The notes: generated by a model not told the origin, from the sequence alone. A stretch of DNA of 11,415 bases from GCA-003244245 sp032230565 (GCA_032230565.1 JAVXWL010000227.1:1-11415); one strand, 5' to 3'; counted from the stretch's first letter, positions 1 through 6,727 are shown. Translations and numbers: made by a program.

Positions 1-403
1 CCTTGTGCGCAGCGGCCAACGCGGAAGCGATCTGACTGCCGATCCTGGCGACCTCATCAGCCGGGAGCACACCCTGTACGGACAGCACGGTCGCCAGACT
101 CCTGGAGGGCAGATACTCCATGATCAGACACGGTTGGCCCTCATGCTCGACCACGTCATAGACCGCGATCGCGTGCGGGTGGTGCAACCGAGCGGCAATA
201 CGCCCCTCCCGCATCGCCCGACGACTGGCCTCCTCAGCCTCACTCCCGCCCAGCCTCAACGGCAACAACAGCTGCTTGATCGCGACCCTGCGGTGCAAAC
301 GTTCGTCTTGGGCCTGCCACACCACCCCCATCGCCCCACTACCCAGCCGCGAGACCAGCCGATAGCGCCCAGCGATCAGCACACCCTCATCACTCACTGC
401 CAC
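1..403 (-). CDS. Ser/Thr protein kinase, N-terminal part (cut by window edge)
   Basis: A PknB-type bacterial Ser/Thr kinase that would phosphorylate protein substrates. In this family the kinase domain is cytoplasmic and usually joined to a membrane segment and sensor domain, which would lie beyond the window. About 134 residues are visible. The glycine-rich loop LGSGAMG is at about residues 20-26, the VAIK lysine at about 43, the likely alpha-C glutamate at about 66 (in MREGRIAARLHHPH), and the hinge LIMEYLP at about 93-99. The catalytic HRD and DFG motifs are outside the window. The start is GTG at 403; a second in-frame GTG at 397 lies further from the GGGGG stretch and may be the true start. 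The domain assignment is firm; substrate and regulation are unknown. No partner gene is visible upstream. Confidence 0.87.
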   Translation of the reverse strand, partial: MAVSDEGVLIAGRYRLVSRLGSGAMGVVWQAQDERLHRRVAIKQLLLPLRLGGSEAEEASRRAMREGRIAARLHHPHAIAVYDVVEHEGQPCLIMEYLPSRSLATVLSVQGVLPADEVARIGSQIASALAAAHK

Positions 404-812
404 CCCCGGGAACGAATGCCTACCTACCCTTCGTAGTGCGGTGACCATCCCAGGCTCAACGTCATCCCCGGCACTGACGCCGTCGCCTCACCGCACCCTA
501 CGACGCCCCGGACACCAAGGCAGACACTGGAGCCCACCCCGACACCATCGCTGCCCCCAGCTACAGACCATCCAGATGTGTCACACTCCCCAACCCATCA
601 GCAACGACCCGGGAACGGTCACAACTCCCCTGCCCCACCCCATCCCAGCGGAAAAGACCCGACACCACCAACCGTACAATCGACCCCGCGCGTCGAGGCG
701 GTAATCCGAAGCCACCCCCACGGCACGCGGCACAGACCGTCGGGAACCAGGCAGCCAACCCGAACCCAACAGACAAGACTCGCCCGGTACCCACGGCGAA
801 CGCACAACGTAG
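404..812. other. Intergenic stretch, no gene recognised
   Basis: About 410 bases upstream of the kinase gene, strikingly rich in C on the plus strand. Open frames exist on both strands, but their translations are low-complexity (Pro, His, Arg and Thr-rich or the complement) and contain no domain or motif I recognise. It may hold the kinase promoter, but I see no convincing -35/-10 pair. Confidence 0.5.
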
Positions 813-863
813 GCCCCTCGTAGCTCAGGGTATAGAGCATCGGTTTCCTAAAGTCCTGTGTCG
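813..863 (+). pseudogene. tRNA-Arg(CCU) 5'-half remnant
   Basis: The 5' acceptor strand, the D-arm (TAGCTCAGGGTATAGAGCA) and the anticodon loop TTCCTAA, with CCT at 847-849, match an actinobacterial tRNA-Arg. The 3' anticodon stem, which should pair with TCGGT, reads AGTCC and cannot pair. After a variable-loop-like TGTCG no T-arm or matching acceptor strand follows. This is therefore a scar and not a working tRNA. Abrupt loss of homology just after the anticodon loop is what site-specific integration or deletion in a tRNA gene leaves behind. The family match is from memory of tRNA consensus sequences and was not computed. Confidence 0.62.
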
Positions 864-902
864 AACGGTGCGGTCGGTGCCCTGAGATCCGTCTCTTTTT
901 CC

Positions 903-1060
903 GTCTCATTCGTGTTCGTTCGCGGGTGTCCGCCAACGGTCGCGAGGACGTTCCGGCGCAGGTCACGGACGGTGCCGATCGGAGACGGACACTGCACCGT
1001 AGTCCTGAAAATCGGAAGGTCGGCGGTTCGACCCCGCCCCTGGCCACCACCTCTGACCAG
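903..1060 (+). repeat. Long direct repeat, copy A (tRNA-Phe 3' half plus left arm)
   Basis: This stretch is collinear with 5222-5379 at a constant offset of 4319 bases. Matching blocks are GTCTCATTCG (903/5222), GGCGCAGGTCACGGACG (955/5274) and an exact 47-bp block (1002/5321). After one mismatch CCTCTGA matches again. The spacings of 52 and 47 bases between block starts are the same in both copies, so this is one diverged repeat of about 155 bp and not chance matches. The conserved arm to the left is not tRNA sequence and may be an integrase arm-binding region. Confidence 0.85.
1002..1049 (+). other. tRNA-Phe(GAA) 3' half, probable att core (left)
   Basis: The sequence runs from the anticodon loop (CTGAAAA) through the variable region AAGGTC, a perfect T-arm (GGCGG-TTCGACC-CCGCC) and the acceptor strand CCTGGCC to an encoded CCA. 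The 5' half that should carry GGCCAGG and TAGCTCAG is absent, so this is not a tRNA gene. A tRNA 3' half starting at the anticodon loop is the standard attachment core of actinobacterial tyrosine integrases. It lies about 54 bp from the end of the integrase remnant, as expected for an att site. Confidence 0.75.
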
Positions 1061-1102
1061 AGTTTTTGCGCTCTACGGTGTGGGCTCGCGAACGTGAGGC
1101 TC

Positions 1103-1722
1103 TCAGTTCTCTTTCCAGAAGTAACTGCTGATCTGGTCGGCGACAGTCCGACGCAACTCTTCTGTGACGTGCATGTACCGCTGCTTCATCGCGACCGTGG
1201 ACCAACCCATGACGTCCATAACGGCCCTGTCCTGGACACCCAGAAGCAGGAGCACAGTGGCCGCTGTGTCCCGTGCGTCATGTAGCCGCGCTTCACGAAC
1301 ACCGGCCTCGGCGAGCACCGACCTCCACTCGTCGTGGTCACGGCGGGGTCGATCGGTCGACCGTTCGGCTGCGTGAAAATCCAGCTACCCTTCTGCCACT
1401 CCGACCCGGCGTGCTCGCGCTCCCGCTGCTGAAGTTCTTCGTGCTTGAGCAGTAGGGCGTACAGCTCGTCGGGCACGGCGAACGACCGGCGACCTGCTCG
1501 GGACTTCACCTCGACTTCGACTAGGCCTCCGCTGTGCCGCTTCGGGCACCACCGGGCGTGGCTGACCCACTTGGGTCGGCACGACGGCGGACAGGGCTTC
1601 CTCGTGTGCCGCCGGCAGTCGCGTTTGCACGGTTGGGTCTTGTGATACTTCGCGCCGCAGGCGTGCGAATTGTCGCAGCCGTGCTGCCAGGTCTGCCGCT
1701 GCAACGCTTCTTGACCCGTAAC
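1103..1722 (-). pseudogene. Tyrosine recombinase (phage/AICE integrase), truncated and frameshifted
   Basis: Integrases of this family move elements in and out of tRNA genes. The upstream part (about 1722-1345) contains LQRQTWQHGCDNSHACGAKY and a cysteine-rich insert (CGAKYHKTQPCKRDC...CPPSC...ARWCPKR), then KSRAGRRSF and NGRPIDP, all familiar from actinomycete integrases. The frame then shifts: after NGRPIDPA the homology continues in another frame as DHDEWRSVLAEAGVREARLHDARDTAA, which implies a 1-nt deletion near 1344. The C-terminal catalytic set is visible: R-L-H-D-x-R, then GWS in the usual His/Trp position, and RYMH with the Tyr nucleophile. The N-terminal arm-binding and core-binding region is missing, and nothing integrase-like is seen between 1722 and the sigma gene stop. 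The protein is presumed inactive unless the frameshift is a sequencing error, and even then it is N-truncated. Confidence 0.85.
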
Positions 1723-1820
1723 GTCTGTTCTCCCGGTGGGTCTGTTGCATCGGTGGAGGCAAGGTCCCGACAGGATGAAGGGGACTGTTGCCTTTACCGC
1801 GGCCGATCGGCACCGTCGGG

Positions 1821-3011
1821 TTAGTCGAGGTAGTCGCGCAGTGCCTGGGACCGCGAGGGGTGGCGCAGCTTGGCCATCGTCTTGGCCTCGATCTGCCGGA
1901 TGCGCTCACGGGTGATCCCGTAGACCTCACCGATGTGGCCCAGGGTGCGTGGTCGGCCGTCAATAAGGCCAAAGCGCAACCGGATAATGCCGGCCTCCCG
2001 TTCGGACAACGTGGCCAGCACGGATTGCAGCTGGTCTTGCAACAAAGTGAAGGAAACCGCGTCTACCGCGACCACGGCCTCGGAGTCCTCGATGAAATCG
2101 CCGAGCTGAGAATCGCCTTCCTCACCGAGGGTCTGGTCCAACGAAACGGGCTCTCGAGCGTAGTACTGAATCTCCCGTATCTTCTCCGCGGTGATGTCCA
2201 TCTCCCTGGCCAACTCCTCGGGAGTCGGCTCACGGCCCAGGTCCTGAAGCAGGTCGCGGTAGATGCGGCCCAACTTGTTGATTACCTCGCCCATGTGCAC
2301 CGGGATCCGGATGGTGCGGGACTGGTCGGCCATCGCCCGGGTGATGGCCTGGCGAATCCACCAGGTGGCGTAGGTGGAGAACTTAAATCCCTTGGTGTAG
2401 TCGAATTTCTCCACCGCCCGGATCAAGCCCAGGTTGCCCTCCTGGATCAGGTCCAGAAATGGCATGCCGCGGCCGGTGTAACGCTTGGCCAGCGATACGA
2501 CGAGACGAAGGTTGGCCTCCAGCAGGTGGTTCTTGGCGCGCTCGCCGTCGCGGACGATCCACCGCAGATCGCGCCGTAACTGCGGGGAAAGCTTGTCGGT
2601 GACGTTTTCGGCCCGATGCACCCGCTCGGCGGCGTAGAGCCCGGCCTCGATGCGCGTGGCGAGCTCCACCTCCTCCTCGGCGGTGAGCAGGGCGACCTTG
2701 CCGATCTGCTTGAGATACGCCCGCACCGAGTCAACCGAGGCGGTGAGCTCGGCGTCTTTGCTGGCTCGGCGCAGCGCCCCGGACTCCTCCTCATCCCAAA
2801 CGAAACCCCTGGACTGCCCGACTATGTCCAACAGCTCCGGAGGATCCCCGTCGCCCTCATTGGTTAGCGCGTCGTTGTCCTTCAGCGGGCCAAAGGACGC
2901 GGGACTAGGATCGCGGCGCTCGAATTCCACATTCTTGATCTGCGCCTCCGACGTCTTCTGGTACGCCGTGGCTACTCGACGGCCTTCGCGGGATGCAGCG
3001 GCGATGCTCAC
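1821..3011 (-). CDS. RNA polymerase sigma factor, principal (SigA/HrdB) type
   Basis: A group 1/2 sigma-70 factor of 396 residues that directs core RNA polymerase to -10/-35 promoters. Region 1.2 is at about 93-125 (SVRAYLKQIGKVALL). Regions 2.1-2.4 are at about 158-230, including NLRLVVSLAKRYTGRGM and the DNA-melting/-10 segment FDYTKGFKFSTYATWWIRQ. Region 3 is at about 236-310 and ends in GDFIEDSEAVVAVDAV. Region 4 is at about 322-384, with the helix-turn-helix YGITRERIRQIEAKTMAKL. The GTG start at 3011 was chosen because GGAGGT lies 7 nt upstream and the open frame beyond it (to 3269) lacks sigma features. The N-terminus is short (about 92 residues) and has no long acidic or Lys/Ala-rich region 1.1 tail. 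Residues 358-359 are G-H where SigA proteins usually have D-E (RTLDEIG). It lies inside the repeat-bounded relic, so it may be a paralogue and not the housekeeping gene. Confidence 0.93.
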   Translation of the reverse strand: MSIAAASREGRRVATAYQKTSEAQIKNVEFERRDPSPASFGPLKDNDALTNEGDGDPPELLDIVGQSRGFVWDEEESGALRRASKDAELTASVDSVRAYLKQIGKVALLTAEEEVELATRIEAGLYAAERVHRAENVTDKLSPQLRRDLRWIVRDGERAKNHLLEANLRLVVSLAKRYTGRGMPFLDLIQEGNLGLIRAVEKFDYTKGFKFSTYATWWIRQAITRAMADQSRTIRIPVHMGEVINKLGRIYRDLLQDLGREPTPEELAREMDITAEKIREIQYYAREPVSLDQTLGEEGDSQLGDFIEDSEAVVAVDAVSFTLLQDQLQSVLATLSEREAGIIRLRFGLIDGRPRTLGHIGEVYGITRERIRQIEAKTMAKLRHPSRSQALRDYLD

Positions 3012-3018
3012 CGTCCTC

Positions 3019-3025
3019 ACCTCCT
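3019..3025 (-). promoter_or_regulatory. Ribosome binding site deciding the sigma factor start
   Basis: Read on the minus strand, AGGAGGT is followed by 7 nt and then GTG AGC ATC. The spacing is ideal, which selects the GTG at 3011 over the much longer open frame starting at 3269. Confidence 0.7.
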
Positions 3026-3929
3026 CAACCTCGGGTTCCCGAATGATCTGAGCCCTCTGGTAGCAACCTCCCCTGAGCGCTAGACGCGGGCGACGGGACA
3101 GCGTTCTCAAGGACGCGGTTGCCACCTGGGTACCCTTTGGTCTGTACGGGAAAACGGACGGTTGCGGCTGACCAGCTTTTGCGTGCCAATGCAAACAAGC
3201 TCCCAGCAGAGGCGACCTTGGTTCATGCCCCTCGCGCGCCCGTTCACACGGCGACTCACCGGGAACCACCTGTGATGATGGAGAGACTCCTACTATCCGT
3301 CCACCAGAACGCTTTCCTGCTCACTCACGTTACGGTCCGCAACCTTTTGCAAGACGGGGGTCGGGCACACTTGTGTGCCACAGAGGCAGTTCACATCCCG
3401 GGCTCCGCCCGGACCCGGCACCGCTTCGGAGATGAGGTCGGGACAGCGGTGACTTCCTCACAGCACGCCGAGACGGCTTCCAGCCCGAGGGGCTGGCAGG
3501 GAGGACCCGCGCCGCGAGGAGATCACCACCAAGCTCGCACCGCCCGAGGGAACAACGAACAAGATCGACCTCTGGGCCGTCACTGGGTCGTCGAACGTCG
3601 GGCAGCAGTGAGAAGCCTAGAAAAATAGCGAATGCGTTCCTGCTGGTCAATGCCGCTGCGTCCCCCGGCTGTCGCAGGTGGCGAAGTGCAGGGCGGACGA
3701 GCTGGCCTGTAAGCGGAATCAATGCTTGTTCCGGCAGAACTACCCTCCGCCGAGGCGCCCGCGCGATGGCATCGCGGGCCTGGGTCAGCCAGCGCCGTGT
3801 GTCCATCGCCTCGTACGTCCTAACTGAGGTGAAGGACGCCGGGAGGGCTAGGGCGACTGCATGCAGTAGGAGTGCCAGCGGCAGCAGTTGACAGACCTCC
3901 TGCTCTGACCGATCACTACAGGGCCCGCT
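3026..3929. other. Long gene-poor stretch upstream of the sigma gene
   Basis: About 900 bases without a recognisable gene. Open frames run through it on both strands (for example 3119-3628 plus and the tail of a minus frame from 4103 to 3330), but they carry no motif I know. A 7-bp hairpin, CCAGCCC-GAG-GGGCTGG, lies at 3480-3496. The sigma promoter should be here on the minus strand, but I found no convincing -10/-35 pair. It may contain other decayed genes too eroded to name. Confidence 0.45.
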
Positions 3930-4064
3930 CCCCATGGGATGCCCCATCGCCTCCAGTTCGAGGTGCAACGTCTCGGAGATCGCGACCACCGCGTGCTTGG
4001 CACCCACGAACGGTATTGCCGACAACCCGGCCAGCGAGGCGAAATTCAGCACGTGTCGTGAGAT
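3930..4064 (-). pseudogene. Short-chain dehydrogenase/reductase (SDR) fragment
   Basis: On the minus strand this encodes HVLNFASLAGLSAIPFVGA followed by KHAVVAISETLHLELEAMG. This is the NxxS beta-strand and active-site helix region of classical SDRs (typically NTASLAGL...YxASKHAVVALSETL). The catalytic Tyr of YxxxK is missing: about four residues are lost in frame between GA and KHAVV, leaving only the Lys. Neither the Rossmann TGxxxGIG start nor a C-terminal substrate region can be found nearby. The upstream end stops where the transposase fragment begins, and downstream residues lose similarity after about 3930. It is a 45-residue scrap, presumably non-functional, and insertion of the IS may have cut it. 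Confidence 0.72.
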
Positions 4065-4082
4065 TGTCCTTACCGAATTCCC

Positions 4083-4665
4083 GCACCGCGCACCTGCGCG
4101 CACAACAAGCTGCGCTCCCTGCTGCCGCGAGTACTACCCAGCCCTGCTGGACACCTTCACCGACAAACGCGGCGGCCTGCTGCGTGCCGAGGCGCGTGCT
4201 CTGCTGGCCGCCGCCACCATCAGCCATTTTGACAAGCACCCGGACGCCGAGATCATCACCAGCCTGCCAGGACTTGGATCCCTCACCGGCGCCCGGGTCC
4301 TCGCCGAGATCGGCGACGACCGATCCCGCTTCACCAACGCCAGGGCCCTTAAGGCCTACGCCGGAAGCGCACCCGTGACCCGAGCCAGCGGCATAAGCCT
4401 CACCGTGACCCACCGCCGAGTCAAAAACCAACGCCTCGCCGCCGCCGGCTACGTCTGGGCCTTTTCTGCCTTAACCGCCTCACCCGGCGCCCGAACCCAC
4501 TACGACCGACGCAAAACCACCGGCGACCGCCACACCACCGCCCAACGCAACCTATTCAACCGACTCCTCGGCTGCCTACACCACTGCCTGCAAACCCGGC
4601 AACACTACAACGAACACATCGCCTTCCCCACCACCCACAACACGCCCACTACCGCCGCGGCTTGA
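4083..4665 (+). pseudogene. IS110-family transposase, C-terminal fragment with frameshift
   Basis: The C-terminal domain (Transposase_20 type) of an IS110 transposase is clear: LPGLGSLTGARVLAEIGD, then RALKAYAGSAPVTRASG with the conserved Ser region, then RVKNQRLAAAGYVWAFSAL and a His/Tyr-rich tail ending at the TGA at 4663-4665. The homology begins in another frame as TCAHNKLRSLL (about 4095-4124) and moves to REYYPALLDTF by one extra C at about 4125. The N-terminal RuvC-like DEDD domain is absent, so this is a dead 3' piece of an insertion sequence. IS110 elements usually lack inverted repeats, so its outer ends cannot be set. The open frame starting at 3934 is misleading, because its first 50 residues are antisense to the SDR fragment. 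Confidence 0.85.
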
Positions 4666-4722
4666 CAAGCTAAATGCGTGGGATGTCTTTCAGACTTGGG
4701 TTCAAAGGTAGTGATCATCGCG

Positions 4723-4728
4723 TAGCGT
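4723..4728 (+). promoter_or_regulatory. Candidate -10 for a leaderless transcript
   Basis: TAGCGT fits the actinobacterial TANNNT -10 pattern and ends 7 bases before the ATG at 4736. This is the spacing seen when transcription starts on the start codon itself. No Shine-Dalgarno sequence is present, which agrees. No clear -35 is visible. It rests on one short motif and is weak. Confidence 0.3.
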
Positions 4729-4735
4729 CTGGCCC

Positions 4736-4966
4736 ATGACCGACGACGCGCCAGCTGACCCAGCTCTTGGCGAGGCCTTTGACGGGTGGCTAGCTGCTCG
4801 CAAAGAAACCGAGGCGCATTTCACGGACAACAAGGATGCGCCCCTGACCGGGGAGTGGATACAAAAGCTCTCTGATTTGCTCACCACCGAACACGCCTGG
4901 CAAGAGCAGTACACCGAGTTGCTCGGCTTCGGAGGTGTTGGGAAGTTCCCCGAGTCCCGGCGGTAA
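4736..4966 (+). CDS. Small hypothetical protein, 76 aa
   Basis: An unrecognised small acidic protein (MTDDAPADPALGEAF...), predicted mostly helical and soluble, with no signal peptide, membrane segment, cysteine cluster or known motif. Aromatic and charged stretches (GWLAARKETEAHF, EHAWQEQYTELLGFGG) look like a real folded helical protein and not random translation. The start ATG has no ribosome binding site, but a TANNNT motif sits 7 nt upstream, so leaderless translation is possible. It stands alone between the IS110 fragment and the right-hand tRNA-Phe repeat, inside the putative relic element. It could be element cargo, a truncated gene or a chance frame; moderate confidence at best. Confidence 0.5.
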   Translation: MTDDAPADPALGEAFDGWLAARKETEAHFTDNKDAPLTGEWIQKLSDLLTTEHAWQEQYTELLGFGGVGKFPESRR

Positions 4967-5221
4967 CCGAGCGAGCACGTGGCAGCCAGAGGCATCCACG
5001 CTGGTCAGAGGCACTGTCCAGTCGTTCCCAGCACCGTCCTGTGATGGTTTCTCGGATCGCTAATTCGCAGGTCCGCCGTTCCTGGGGTCGAGATCATCGA
5101 CGCTGGACCCGGGCGATCGAGGTGACGAGGTAGACGTACCGTGCAATGAGATCTGGGCTTACCGCATCTCTCCGCACCACCCCGGCAAAGTTCTCGGCGG
5201 AGCTCTGCGGGCTCGTCTTGG

Positions 5222-5379
5222 GTCTCATTCGCATGCGTTCGTCGGCGTTCAGCAGCGTTCCGATTGGTGCTGCGGCGCAGGTCACGGACGCGGGCGCGGC
5301 TTGGCGGACTCACATCCCGCGTCCTGAAAATCGGAAGGTCGGCGGTTCGACCCCGCCCCTGGCCACCGCCTCTGAGCAG
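5222..5379 (+). repeat. Long direct repeat, copy B (tRNA-Phe 3' half plus left arm)
   Basis: Partner of 903-1060 at a constant offset of 4319. The left arm shares two blocks (10 and 17 bp) at identical spacing, and the sequence between the blocks has diverged. Beyond position 5379 similarity ends. No integrase lies to its right, unlike the left copy. Confidence 0.85.
5321..5367 (+). other. tRNA-Phe(GAA) 3' half, probable att core (right)
   Basis: Identical over 47 bp to 1002-1048, from GTCCTGAAAA through the T-arm to GGCCACC. It ends in CCG where the left copy has an encoded CCA. Again no tRNA 5' half lies upstream. Together with the left copy it brackets about 4.3 kb. Confidence 0.75.
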
Positions 5380-5785
5380 GGTAAACCACGTTCAGTAAAT
5401 GATCTTCAATCGATCTTTGTCGAACTAGTTGCCCAATTTTTGGCGTCTGCACTCGCGCCGCAGTAAGCACGGTCCGCAGGACTTGATCGGTATCCGGCAG
5501 GGGTGGGACGTACCTGGTCCGAATCTTCCACACGCGATCCGGTGACGGCAAGCAGGTGATGTTGATCGACCGAAGACATGGGGACAAGCTCCGGGTAAAT
5601 CCGCCAGCAGGTTGCGGTGGCGACCGTAGGCGCATGACTGGGCCACGTACTCACCGGCGGTGGTTCCGGGCGCCCGTCCAAGACAACGTTCACCAAGTAC
5701 ACACCGCCGGAGCGCTGGCGGTGGTCGGAGAGGGGTTGCCCGAGGAGACGGGGTGGCGCCGGTCGGTGAGGTGCCACAAACTGAC
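5380..5785. other. Gene-poor stretch between att core and oxidoreductase remnant
   Basis: About 400 bases without a recognisable gene. Minus-strand frames are open across it, but none shows a known domain. The GroES-like N-terminal half expected for the downstream oxidoreductase is not recognisable here in any frame, so that gene was cut or has eroded beyond recognition. Confidence 0.45.
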
Positions 5786-6339
5786 CTTGTTGTCGGCACT
5801 GGCTCCGGCGGCGTGGGCACGATAGCGATCCAGCTTGCCAAGCACCTGGGGGCGACCGTCGCGACGACCACGAGCACTGCGAACGTGGACTGGGTGAAGA
5901 GCCTCGGCGCCGATGTCGTCGTCGACTACAGGAAGGACGACTTCGTCACGGGCTTGTCCGACTACGACGTCGTCCTGGACTCACTGGGAGGCGAGACGCT
6001 CGAGAAGTCGTTGACGGTGGTGAAGCCCGGCGGGCTGGTGATCGGCATCGGCGGCCCACCGGATCCCGACTGCGCGAAGGATCTCGGCGCGCCATGGTTC
6101 CTGCGCATGGCCATGACCCTGCTGAGCCGCCGCATCCGCATGCGGGCGAAGCGCCGGGGCGTCAGTACTCGTTTCTGTTCATGCGGCCCAGCGGGGCGTA
6201 GCTGCGAGAGCTCACCACGCTCATCGACGACGGACACCTCCGCCCGGTCGTGGACCGGGTCTTCCCGTTCGACGCAACGCTCGAGGCGGTCGCGTACGTC
6301 GACCAGGGGCGCGCCAAGGGCAAGGTCGTCGTCGCGCTG
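5786..6339 (+). pseudogene. MDR-superfamily NADPH oxidoreductase (quinone reductase-like), broken
   Basis: Zinc-independent medium-chain reductases use NADPH to reduce quinones or enones. The Rossmann fold is visible: LVVGTGSGGVGTIAIQLAKH, then GADVVVDYRKDDF, then DVVLDSLGGETLEKSL and VKPGGLVIGIGGPPDP. After RAKRRGV the frame is lost. Homology resumes one frame over as YSFLFMRPSGA, implying a 1-nt deletion around 6160-6166. An in-frame TAG at 6199-6201 follows, where Gln (CAG) is usual, then LRELTTLIDDGHLRPVVDRVFPF and GRAKGKVVVAL to the normal C-terminus. The GroES-like N-terminal half is missing. Three independent lesions make this a secure pseudogene. Confidence 0.87.
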
Positions 6340-6727
6340 GACTCGCGCGAAACCTCGTCGGCGAACGTCAGCGACGACGCTGTCACCCACCCGCGCAGAC
6401 CTGACGCCCGGACTGGCACGCACGGGGATTGGTGCCCCGGGAGTCGCTAAGTTCCAGCTCCACTGTCGGAGCGGCAAGAAAGCGGGCTCTGCCCGAGCCC
6501 GGCACCGGCAGGGTGAATCCGCCAGCTGGAGCGTTTCCGGCACGTTGGTCGCCAGGTAGCGGAGGTTGAGGACCTGGGTAAGGGTGGTCGAGGTGCTCAC
6601 CGATCACCGAGGCGGTGGTGAGCACCCGCTTGACCTGCTGCCCAACCGGGCCATCCGGGTGCCGACCACCTCGCGCACGCTCTGCGGCAGACCCGCGGCC
6701 TCCAGACCCTCGCGGGCCGACCGCGGA
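6340..6727. other. Intergenic stretch with an inverted repeat
   Basis: No gene recognised between the oxidoreductase remnant and the katG terminator. A 10-bp perfect inverted repeat, GGTGCTCACC...GGTGAGCACC, lies at 6592-6601 and 6617-6626 with a 15-base spacer. It could be a terminator for plus-strand transcription, a protein-binding site or a decayed end of something. No T-run follows it. Confidence 0.45.

Noticed and set aside
1002..1049. Complete tRNA-Phe gene
   Set aside because: The acceptor 5' strand, D-arm and 5' anticodon stem are not present upstream in either copy.
619..1050. 143-aa minus-strand frame containing GVEPPTFRFSG
   Set aside because: This is translated tRNA-Phe sequence, a recognised annotation artefact.
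1788..2579. Open frame of 263 codons on the plus strand across the sigma gene
   Set aside because: Antisense shadow of the sigma factor; its translation shows no known motif.
3011..3269. Longer sigma factor start at 3269 (482 aa)
   Set aside because: The extra 86 residues lack sigma features, and a well-placed GGAGGT marks the GTG at 3011.
3119..3628. 169-aa plus-strand frame ending in GRHWVVERRAAV, which faintly recalls IS5-type RWVVERTFAWL
   Set aside because: Only a five-residue resemblance, with no surrounding DDE transposase motifs; too weak to call.
5094..5285. 63-aa minus-strand frame (DLIARYVYLVTSIARVQ) next to repeat copy B
   Set aside because: Partly plausible protein-like stretch, but it overlaps the repeat, has no ribosome binding site and no family match.
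5425..5877. 150-aa minus-strand frame (and a 123-aa overlapping one) left of the oxidoreductase remnant
   Set aside because: No recognisable domain, overlaps the oxidoreductase homology on the other strand at its start, and has no convincing start signal. It cannot be fully excluded as a remnant.
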